A stretch of DNA of 6,147 nucleotides from NCBI GenBank assembly GCA_021160885.1, contig JAGHBR010000191.1, positions 1-6,147 on the forward strand, read 5' to 3'. A model generated the notes under the pieces. The model worked only from the letters and a program-made list of their open reading frames with translations, made no database searches and had not been told where the DNA came from. Shown here one piece after another: positions 1 to 5,235 of this stretch; within the stretch, counting starts at the first letter, position 1, and each line of letters opens with the position of its first letter. Made by a program: the position numbers and the translations under genes. This DNA comes from Caldisericaceae bacterium (lineage in GTDB: Bacteria > Calditrichota > Calditrichia > Calditrichales > Calditrichaceae).

Positions 1-2657
1 GAATAAGTTAATTGGTTATCACTATCTTCGTCACTACCCACCACTTTAAAACGGAGCTGCTGATTTTCAAACACCTTCTTGGCTTCAATCGGCTGTAATT
101 TAGGCGGACGATTCAAATCTTCGATCGTAATTGTAACGGTTTGCTCTGCTGTTAAGCCGCCGCTATCAGTGACTTTCATTTTTAGATTGTAGGTACCAGC
201 CTGCAGAAAATTCGGCGTCCAGTTAAAGGCGCCGCTCTGGGCATCCAATGTAGCGCCTTGCGGCAGATTTTCACAACTGTAAATCAGCTTACCAGCGTCT
301 TCTTTGTCCGGATCGCTACCATTTAGTTGGAAAGTAACAGGCATATTTTCAATGCCTTGCAGTGGCGCAACGGCTTCCAGGGAAGGCGGTCGGTTTACAT
401 GATTTACAGTAATGTTAAACTGTTTCTGGTCGCTCAAATTGCCGGAATCGGTAACCTTTACTGTAATACCGGAATAAACACCGGATTGCTCATAAGTCGG
501 CGTCCAGTTGAACAAGGCTGTGGTAGAATCAAATTTCATGTTCTGTGGCATGTTACTGGCGCTAAAGTGTAATTTGCCCTGATCTTCCTTATCCGGGTCA
601 GAGGCTTTAACCTGTAACTGCCATGGTGTGTTCTCGTCAATGGTTTGATCTACAATATCTTCTAAAACCGGCGGACGATTCACATGATTCACCGTAATCT
701 TAAGCGGCTGTTCTACCGTAAATTGCCCATCTGTAACCTGAAAAGTTACTGTGTACTCTCCGGATTGTTCGTACGTTGGCGTCCAGTTTAATGTTAATGT
801 GTTTTCATCAAACATGGCGCCCTGGGGCAAATTAAGAGCCTTGTATTTCAATTTACCTTCATCTTCACGATCCGGATCGCTGGCCGGAATGAGTTTGTAA
901 ATCAATGGTTGATTTTCGTCCACAACCTGGGCCGGCTGTTCGGCAAAAACCGGCGTTCGATTAACATGGTTGACCGTAATCGGAACCACTAAAGTGTCGC
1001 TCAAACCAGCCGGATCATGAATCGTAAAAGAAACCTGATATTGGCCTGACTGCTCAAAAGTTGGCGTCCAGCTGAACTGGCCGCTGTTGGCATCAAACAC
1101 TGCTCCTTGCGGCAAATTAAATGCATTTAATGTTAATTTTCCCGTGTCTTCTTTATCGGGGTCACTACCGCTTACAGTAAACACTAAGGACTGATTTTCA
1201 TCTACTGTTTGCGCTGGTGTTTGCGCCATCACCGGCGGACGATTCACATGATTGACGGTAATATTGGTCGATTTGCTATCGCTCAGTCGCCCGTCACTAA
1301 CGGTAAATGTAATCTGGTAAACGCCCGACTGCTCATAGGTTGGCGTCCAGTTAAAAGCGCCGCTCTCCGCATCAAGCGTAGCGCCTTCCGGCAATCCTTT
1401 AGCGCTGTAAACTAATTTCCCCTCATCTTCTTTGTCCGGATCGCTTCCCTCAAGGGTAAACGCCAATAACTGATTTTCATCTACCACTTTGTCTGCAATA
1501 GCCGCCAATACTGGCGGACGATTGACGTGATTTACCGTAATGGTAACCGAAGAAGTATCGGTTAAGCCGGAAGGATCATGAACAATAAACAATACATCAC
1601 GGTAAACTCCCGATTGTTCAAAAGTGGGTTTCCAGCGAAAAATACCGGAATCAGGATTAAAGACAGCGCCTTCAGGCAGATTTTCCGCAGTTAGAGCCAA
1701 ATGACCAAGATCTTCCCGATCCGGGTCTTCCCCTTTTACAGTGAACGTAAGCCACTGGTTTTCGTCAACCGTTTTGTCGCCCACCTGAGCAATAACCGGC
1801 GGTCGGTTCACATGACTTACCGTAATATCAACCGTAATCGAATCGCTCAATTTACCGGCGGTAAATACAAAGAGTAAACCTTTGTACACACCAGACTGCT
1901 CATAGGTTAGCGTCCATGAAAAAGTAGCCGTTGCCGGGTCAAAAGTCGCCCCTTCGGGCAGATTATAAGCAGCATAGCTTAAAGCATTTTGATCTTCTTT
2001 GTCCGGGTCGCTGCCTTCCAAGGTAAAGGACAGCAACTCATTTTCCCGAACTGTCTGGGGAGGCACAGCAGCCAGAGTAGGTTTCCGATCCACATGATGC
2101 ACTGTAATAACGGACGCATCGCGGGCAAAAGCGCCTGCCGGATCGCGTACCGTAAAATCAACCGCATATTCACCGGATTGTTCATAGGTGGGTTTCCAGC
2201 TAAAGGTTCGTGTTTGGGCATCAAACGTAGCCCCTTGCGGGAGATTTTCTGCGCTGTAAGTCAGTTTACCGGCGTCTTCTTTGTCCGGATCCTGCCCCTC
2301 GGGAATGGTAAAGGTCAATATTTGATTCTCATCCACTTCGTAATCAGGAATCTCAGCGATGGTAGGCGGTCGATTGACATGATTCACTACAATTTGAATG
2401 GTATCGCTATCCGTTAACTGACTTTGTGTGCGCTCATGGGCCGTCACAATAATGGGACCATAAACGCCTGATTGTTCATAAGTAGGCGTCCAGCTAAATT
2501 GCCCGCTTAACGAATCAAATTTAGCGCCTTCCGGCAAAAATGAAATAGTAAAATAAATGGCATCGGCATCCGGATCATAGGCCTTAGCCTGAAAAGTTAG
2601 CAGCTGATTTTCATCAACAACCTGATCTTGCAGGTCGGAAAGGACGGGGGGACGATT
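1..2657 (-). repeat. Tandem array of about 282-bp units encoding cadherin/Ig-like modules
   Basis: Unit boundaries, taken at the NRPP (or DRKP) codons, are 2657, 2375, 2090, 1808, 1523, 1244, 962, 680, 395 and 113. Unit lengths are therefore 282, 285, 282, 285, 279, 282, 282, 285 and 282 bp, plus a final partial unit. All length changes are whole codons. The best-conserved DNA segment encodes NHVNRPP and recurs on the plus strand as variants of CGATTCACATGATT. Units 2-9 keep SDPD(K/R)ED after the DEN motif. Unit 1 has DPDADAIYF and unit 10 has DEDSDNQLTY instead, so the visible ends of the array are more diverged than the middle. Confidence 0.93.
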
Positions 2658-3647
2658 GTAACGTAATACAAGGGTAGCGGAATCAGCAGCGGCAAAAACA
2701 TAAATATCCTTTTTAATGGCGTAATACATGCGAGAAGGGCTTTTATAATGACCAATCAATTGCGGCCTGGCGGGATCCTGAACATCGATGAATTGCAATT
2801 CCCGCAAAACATCATTGCCAACAAAAACAGTAGCTCCACTTTTAAATGCGCTGTAAGCATAGCCTTTTAAAGGAATGGTTCGCACGTGTTTGGGATGGTC
2901 TGGTTGGCTGATATCCAGAACGCTCAGTCCGGCCGGCCCATTGGCCGCATAAGCATATTCATTCTCGAAAAAGATGCTGCGCATATATTTTAATTCCGCC
3001 GCCTGTCCGCCTGTTGCTCTGGGCATTTGCGGATCGCTCACATCAAAAACCTGCAATCCATGACGTTTATCCATTACATAGAGAAAATTTTGCAACAGCC
3101 CAACGCCCCAAACAAAACCACCGGCATCAATTCTTGAGACAAATTGCGGATTGTTTACATCAGTAACGTCGTAAATCATAACTCCCGAATCAGCTTCGGC
3201 AATAAAAACATAGGGTAAATCAGCCACTACCCAATACGATTCTGCCCGTGGCCGGATGCGGGCAATCTTTTTCGGCGCTTCCAGGTTTTTAATATCAATA
3301 ATCCATACGCCATCCAGTCGACAGGACATGAAAGCTAAGGAATCCGTAAGAAAAACATTTTGTGTCGGAGCCAGGTTGTCCGGATAAATTACCGTAATTT
3401 CACGGGCCTTTAAAGGATTTTGAATATCTAATACCTGAACGCCAACATATTCATCCACCACAAAGAGATAATGATCTTTTAAAGAAATTTGTTTTAATCC
3501 ATCCTTGTAGGGTGTGCCGTCAATCGCTTTTGGGGGAAAGTACTTTGCAAGCAGCTCGGCGCTTACTCTTTCCTGAGCATAGCCAAAACCAAAACTTAAA
3601 AGAATCATGAAAAGAATAACTTTTTTTATGATCCCACGAGCCTTCAT
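1..3647 (-). CDS. Secreted LVIVD beta-propeller / tandem cadherin-Ig-like repeat protein, 3' end outside the window
   Basis: The frame stays open from ATG at 3647 to the left edge (1215 codons, no stop). AGGAG (3656-3660) lies 8 bases before the ATG. Residues 1-24 are a signal peptide: basic KARGIIKK, hydrophobic VILFMILLSFGFG, probable cleavage after GYA. Residues about 40-328 carry six LVIVD-type repeats near residues 72, 116, 158, 200, 243 and 286 (for example VLDIQNPLKAREI, VFDVSDPQMPRATG), which fits a beta-propeller. From residue 331 there are nine complete modules of 93-95 residues and part of a tenth, with consensus NRPPVL...DENQ.L.F...GSDPDKED.GKL.YSA.NLP.GA.FD...F.WTPTYEQSG.Y...ITVNHV. 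These resemble He_PIG/CADG bacterial cadherin-like domains, whose acidic motifs often bind calcium. I infer an exported, probably cell-surface adhesion or matrix protein. A C-terminal sorting or anchor domain may lie beyond the window. No enzymatic motif is visible, and the ligand is unknown. Confidence 0.92.
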   Translation of the reverse strand, partial: MKARGIIKKVILFMILLSFGFGYAQERVSAELLAKYFPPKAIDGTPYKDGLKQISLKDHYLFVVDEYVGVQVLDIQNPLKAREITVIYPDNLAPTQNVFLTDSLAFMSCRLDGVWIIDIKNLEAPKKIARIRPRAESYWVVADLPYVFIAEADSGVMIYDVTDVNNPQFVSRIDAGGFVWGVGLLQNFLYVMDKRHGLQVFDVSDPQMPRATGGQAAELKYMRSIFFENEYAYAANGPAGLSVLDISQPDHPKHVRTIPLKGYAYSAFKSGATVFVGNDVLRELQFIDVQDPARPQLIGHYKSPSRMYYAIKKDIYVFAAADSATLVLRYNRPPVLSDLQDQVVDENQLLTFQAKAYDPDADAIYFTISFLPEGAKFDSLSGQFSWTPTYEQSGVYGPIIVTAHERTQSQLTDSDTIQIVVNHVNRPPTIAEIPDYEVDENQILTFTIPEGQDPDKEDAGKLTYSAENLPQGATFDAQTRTFSWKPTYEQSGEYAVDFTVRDPAGAFARDASVITVHHVDRKPTLAAVPPQTVRENELLSFTLEGSDPDKEDQNALSYAAYNLPEGATFDPATATFSWTLTYEQSGVYKGLLFVFTAGKLSDSITVDITVSHVNRPPVIAQVGDKTVDENQWLTFTVKGEDPDREDLGHLALTAENLPEGAVFNPDSGIFRWKPTFEQSGVYRDVLFIVHDPSGLTDTSSVTITVNHVNRPPVLAAIADKVVDENQLLAFTLEGSDPDKEDEGKLVYSAKGLPEGATLDAESGAFNWTPTYEQSGVYQITFTVSDGRLSDSKSTNITVNHVNRPPVMAQTPAQTVDENQSLVFTVSGSDPDKEDTGKLTLNAFNLPQGAVFDANSGQFSWTPTFEQSGQYQVSFTIHDPAGLSDTLVVPITVNHVNRTPVFAEQPAQVVDENQPLIYKLIPASDPDREDEGKLKYKALNLPQGAMFDENTLTLNWTPTYEQSGEYTVTFQVTDGQFTVEQPLKITVNHVNRPPVLEDIVDQTIDENTPWQLQVKASDPDKEDQGKLHFSASNMPQNMKFDSTTALFNWTPTYEQSGVYSGITVKVTDSGNLSDQKQFNITVNHVNRPPSLEAVAPLQGIENMPVTFQLNGSDPDKEDAGKLIYSCENLPQGATLDAQSGAFNWTPNFLQAGTYNLKMKVTDSGGLTAEQTVTITIEDLNRPPKLQPIEAKKVFENQQLRFKVVGSDEDSDNQLTY

Positions 3648-3655
3648 AATAAGCG

Positions 3656-3660
3656 CTCCT
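3656..3660 (-). promoter_or_regulatory. Ribosome binding site of the repeat-protein gene
   Basis: AGGAG on the minus strand lies 8 bases before the ATG at 3647. It supports this start over the internal ATG at codon 14, which would destroy the signal peptide. Confidence 0.75.
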
Positions 3661-3700
3661 TTTTAAGGTATTGCATGAGGTATTTCAAACATGAGCAATA

Positions 3701-3729
3701 TATATTTAATCTGAGCTTAAATCAAGCAA
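3701..3729 (-). promoter_or_regulatory. Possible promoter of the repeat-protein gene
   Basis: On the minus strand TTGCTT (3724-3729) is followed after 17 bases by AATATA (3701-3706). The region is a run of overlapping TATATA sequences, so the exact -10 is ambiguous. The location, about 55 bases before the start codon, is reasonable, but the match is weak and the organism's sigma factor preference is unknown. Confidence 0.25.
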
Positions 3730-3804
3730 CCTACTAATTTCAGCTACATTTAAACACCTCAAGTAGATATTGTTACTTAGAATGTTATTTTCGATCTAAA
3801 AATC

Positions 3805-3833
3805 GCTTTTCTTTAAATATTTTTTAGAAAAGC
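3805..3833. other. Weak AT-rich hairpin
   Basis: GCTTTTCT (3805-3812) and AGAAAAGC (3826-3833) form a perfect 8-bp stem around a 13-base AT-rich loop. It lies upstream of both divergent genes, so a terminator role is unlikely. It may be a protein-binding palindrome or have no function. Confidence 0.3.
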
Positions 3834-3908
3834 AAAGTTTTTTAGGCATATCGCTGATTTAATATATTAAAAAGGACGAGAATGACAAAGAGGGCGGAAA
3901 TATGGTAA

Positions 3909-3950
3909 GAATTCTTCGTCTCAATAAATCGGGATTTTGAATGACAGGGG
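3909..3950 (+). repeat. Palindromic element, copy 1 (degenerate)
   Basis: This copy reads GAATTCTTCGTC, then CAATAAATCGGGATTTT, then GAATGACA and a GGGG tail. One arm of the CCCGAT-AA-ATCGGG hairpin is decayed (CTCAAT instead of CCCGAT). A still shorter fragment, GACGAGAATGACAAAG, lies just upstream at 3875-3890. Confidence 0.7.
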
Positions 3951-3965
3951 TTCAGTAAAATGTTA

Positions 3966-4010
3966 GAGATTCTTCATCCCGATAAATCGGGATTCAGAAT
4001 GGCAGAGGGG
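3966..4010 (+). repeat. Palindromic element, copy 2
   Basis: GAGATTCTTC is followed by a perfect 8-bp hairpin, ATCCCGAT-AA-ATCGGGAT (3976-3993), then by GAATGGCA and a G-rich tail. It starts about 58 bases after copy 1. Confidence 0.75.
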
Positions 4011-4016
4011 GGGGGG
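4007..4016 (+). repeat. Homopolymer run of ten G
   Basis: Ten consecutive G residues directly follow element copy 2. Such runs are prone to slippage and sequencing error. No promoter or coding frame clearly depends on its length. Confidence 0.9.
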
Positions 4017-4026
4017 CAGGAAGGTA

Positions 4027-4065
4027 GGGATTCTTCGCCCCGATGAATCGGGACTCGGAATGACA
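4027..4065 (+). repeat. Palindromic element, copy 3
   Basis: GGGATTCTTC leads into CCCGAT-GA-ATCGGG and ends in CTCGGAATGACA. Together with the inverted copy 4 it forms a larger imperfect inverted repeat. Confidence 0.75.
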
Positions 4066-4083
4066 TTGAACTGTCATTCCGAG
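4054..4083. repeat. Perfect 12-bp inverted repeat at the junction of copies 3 and 4
   Basis: CTCGGAATGACA (4054-4065) and TGTCATTCCGAG (4072-4083) pair perfectly around the 6-base loop TTGAAC. The structure arises because two elements face each other tail to tail. Confidence 0.85.
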
Positions 4084-4107
4084 GGGCGGAGCGACGAGGA
4101 ATCCCCC
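4072..4107 (-). repeat. Palindromic element, copy 4, inverted and with a different core
   Basis: Read on the minus strand this element is GGGGGATTCCTCGTCGC, then TCCGCCCCTCG, then GAATGACA. The ends match copies 1-3, but the core is unrelated to CCCGATAAATCGGG. The GGATTCCTCGTCGC...CTCGGAATGACA pattern resembles dispersed repeats I recall from several bacterial genomes. Confidence 0.75.
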
Positions 4108-4119
4108 GTCGTTCTTCAT

Positions 4120-4166
4120 GGGATTCTTCGCCCCGATAAATCGGGGCTCAGAAGGACAAAGGGGGG
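4120..4166 (+). repeat. Palindromic element, copy 5
   Basis: GGGATTCTTCG leads into CCCCGAT-AA-ATCGGGG (4131-4146, 7-bp stem), then CTCAGAAGGACA (a one-base variant of GAATGACA) and a GGGGGG tail. Confidence 0.75.
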
Positions 4167-4217
4167 CAAAAAGGAACAACATAAGACTCGAAAATAAAAA
4201 ACTATTGTGTTATCTGC

Positions 4218-4246
4218 TTGCATCGCTTGTCTTTTTCTTTTAAAAT
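4218..4246 (+). promoter_or_regulatory. Probable promoter of the crcB operon
   Basis: TTGCAT (4218-4223) is separated by 17 bases from TAAAAT (4241-4246). The -10 matches TATAAT in five of six bases, while the -35 is weak. Transcription would start near 4253, giving a leader of only about 23 bases, too short for a fluoride riboswitch. Confidence 0.5.
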
Positions 4247-4259
4247 GGGCTTAAATTAC

Positions 4260-4264
4260 AGGAG
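4260..4264 (+). promoter_or_regulatory. Ribosome binding site of crcB
   Basis: AGGAG lies 11 bases before ATG 4276. The spacing is somewhat long, but it is the only good match before the conserved CrcB N-terminus. Confidence 0.6.
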
Positions 4265-4275
4265 CAGTTTTAATA

Positions 4276-4653
4276 ATGTACAGATTATTCTTAATTGGCG
4301 GCGGTGGATTTTTAGGAGCCATTTCCCGATACGCGCTTAGCGGCCTGGTTTATCGTTGGTTCAAGGATCCCTGGTTCCCTTATGGCACTCTGGCCGTTAA
4401 TTTGTTAGGTTGTTTGATTATCGGATTTTTAAATGACCTGATTGAAATGAAACAACTTTTAACACCCGATATACGCGCTCTTTTATTGATTGGTTTCGTT
4501 GGCAGTTTTACTACTTTTTCCACCTTTGCCTTCGAAAGTTTCTCACTGGCCCGCGACAGCCAGTTTTTTAGCACTTTTTTAAATCTTTTCTTACATATCT
4601 TTTTCGGGATTATTTTTGTGTGGCTAGGTAATGCCCTGGTCAGAATGTTATAG
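4276..4653 (+). CDS. crcB: CrcB/Fluc fluoride ion channel
   Basis: The product is a 125-residue inner-membrane protein of the CrcB (Fluc, PF02537) family. These proteins form dual-topology dimers that let fluoride leave the cytoplasm and so protect enzymes such as enolase from it. Four hydrophobic segments are visible, at about residues 3-25, 35-56, 66-90 and 99-122. Family hallmarks present are GGGGFLGAISRY (8-19), GTLAVNLLG (37-45) with the conserved pore Asn42, and GFVGSFTTFSTFAFE (73-87), which carries the TM3 break and the phenylalanines (81, 84) of the fluoride pathway. The length is normal for the family and the gene looks intact. As a single-copy crcB it should act as a homodimer, unless a paralogue lies elsewhere. 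Its stop codon overlaps the ribosome binding site of the DUF190 gene, so the two are surely co-transcribed. Confidence 0.97.
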   Translation: MYRLFLIGGGGFLGAISRYALSGLVYRWFKDPWFPYGTLAVNLLGCLIIGFLNDLIEMKQLLTPDIRALLLIGFVGSFTTFSTFAFESFSLARDSQFFSTFLNLFLHIFFGIIFVWLGNALVRML

Positions 4654-4658
4654 GAGGG
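4652..4658 (+). promoter_or_regulatory. Ribosome binding site that fixes the DUF190 start
   Basis: AGGAGGG begins within the crcB stop codon and lies 5 bases before ATG 4664. It rules in that start over the upstream in-frame ATG at 4631, which lies inside crcB, lacks a site of its own and would add 11 residues (MPWSECYRRDF) foreign to the family. Confidence 0.85.
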
Positions 4659-4663
4659 ATTTT

Positions 4664-5005
4664 ATGGTACTTCCTACACAAGGCCATCTGCTACGAATTT
4701 TTATTGGTGAAGATGATCATTATGAAGGCAAGCCTCTGTACGAATGGATTGTACAGCGAGCCCGGGAACAGGGCTTGGCCGGAGCAACGGTTATTCGTGG
4801 ACTCGAAGGTTTTGGCGCACATAGCCGTCTTCATACGGCCAAATTTTTACGCCTTTCTGAAGATTTGCCTATTATTATTGAAATTGTAGACACTCTTGAA
4901 AAAATTGAAGCCTTTTTGCCTTTAATTGATAAGGCAATCGAGGAAGGTCTGGCTACTATTGAAAAGGTTGAAATTCGTTTTTACAGAAGCGGGAAAAATC
5001 AGTAA
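4664..5005 (+). CDS. DUF190 family PII-like protein
   Basis: The product has 113 residues and belongs to DUF190 (PF02641, COG1993), small cytoplasmic proteins with a PII-like ferredoxin fold that are expected to form trimers. Conserved family segments are LLRIFIGEDD (9-18), GKPLYEWIVQRAREQGLAGATV (split as 22-33 and 34-43), the glycine-rich turn RGLEGFG (45-51), LSEDLPIIIEIVD (64-76) and the C-terminal helix and strand EKIEAFLP...EGLATIEKVEI. There is no signal peptide or membrane segment. The family is commonly encoded beside crcB, as here, 10 bases downstream with overlapping translation signals. PII-like proteins usually bind small ligands and adjust a partner membrane protein, so a role in modulating the fluoride channel is a reasonable inference. 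The ligand is not known from the sequence. Confidence 0.93.
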   Translation: MVLPTQGHLLRIFIGEDDHYEGKPLYEWIVQRAREQGLAGATVIRGLEGFGAHSRLHTAKFLRLSEDLPIIIEIVDTLEKIEAFLPLIDKAIEEGLATIEKVEIRFYRSGKNQ

Positions 5006-5072
5006 TACGCAATATAGACTGAGATGATGCAATCGGGACATAAGTGCTCTGAGAGTGAGCATTAGATAATTG

Positions 5073-5096
5073 GTTGAATAGTTGAATCGTTGAATG
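5073..5096 (+). repeat. Three tandem 8-base repeats GTTGAATN
   Basis: GTTGAATA, GTTGAATC and GTTGAATG follow each other directly (5073-5080, 5081-5088, 5089-5096). A further GGTTGAATGG occurs near 5144-5153. Confidence 0.8.
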
Positions 5097-5106
5097 GATT
5101 AAAAAA

Positions 5107-5136
5107 GTTAAGGGTATAAGAGTATAAGGGTTAAGA
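5107..5136 (+). repeat. Short GTTAAGGG / GTATAAG repeats
   Basis: GTTAAGGGTATAAG, AGTATAAGGG and TTAAGAG are imperfect overlapping copies of one motif. Confidence 0.55.
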
Positions 5137-5200
5137 GAATTTTGGTTGAATGGAAGTAATTGACTAATCGTCACTCGTTACTTGTTACTTTTATTTAAAA

Positions 5201-5230
5201 ATCAGTGTAAATCTGTGTCTATCAGTGGCC
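5201..5230 (+). repeat. Three imperfect 10-base repeats ATCNGTGNNN
   Basis: ATCAGTGTAA, ATCTGTGTCT and ATCAGTGGCC lie head to tail, ending 5 bases from the stop codon of the converging membrane-protein gene. Confidence 0.75.
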
Positions 5231-5235
5231 AAATT

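Larger units (their letters stand above)
3648..4275. other. Gene-free region between divergent genes, rich in short palindromic elements
   Basis: This 628-base stretch separates the minus-strand repeat-protein gene from plus-strand crcB. About 3660-3870 is AT-rich, with the presumed leftward promoter and a weak hairpin. About 3875-4166 is a cluster of short palindromic elements. About 4200-4275 holds the crcB promoter and ribosome binding site. The only notable open frame (3994-4182, minus strand) is made of the palindromic elements and has low-complexity translation, so I do not regard it as a gene. Confidence 0.85.
5006..5235. other. Intergenic region between convergent genes
   Basis: No gene is visible in these 230 bases; the frames through here have low-complexity translations. 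A weak stem TGCTC (5045-5049) / GAGCA (5057-5061) lacks a following T run and is not a convincing terminator. Most of the region is made of short repeated motifs, listed separately. Confidence 0.75.

Noticed and set aside
327..572. Plus-strand ORF opposite the repeat gene, and similar ones at 1209-1415 and 1989-2417
   Set aside because: They are antisense to the intact repeat-protein frame, have no ribosome binding site, and resemble each other only because the underlying DNA is a tandem repeat.
1979..2224. Minus-strand ORF of 81 codons
   Set aside because: It lies in another frame inside the continuous repeat-protein gene, and its translation has no repeat motif.
3875..4166. CRISPR array
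   Set aside because: The repeats are irregularly spaced (58, 61 and 93 bases), palindromic, variable and in both orientations. There are no uniform spacers and no cas gene nearby.
3994..4182. Minus-strand ORF of 62 codons with repeated SEPRFIGAKNP / SESRFIGAKNP
   Set aside because: The repeated peptide is simply the translation of two palindromic elements, and it has no ribosome binding site.
4150..4275. Fluoride riboswitch upstream of crcB
   Set aside because: No crcB-motif RNA consensus or matching stems were seen, and the predicted leader is too short. A covariance model search would be decisive.
4380..4574. Minus-strand ORF opposite crcB
   Set aside because: It is fully antisense to a well-recognised gene, and its composition is that of a shadow frame.
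4631..4663. Longer start for the DUF190 gene at ATG 4631
   Set aside because: It overlaps crcB by 23 bases and has no ribosome binding site, while ATG 4664 has AGGAGGG at good spacing and matches the family N-terminus.
5043..5063. Rho-independent terminator after the DUF190 gene
   Set aside because: The stem is only 5-7 bp with a 7-base loop, and no run of T follows it.
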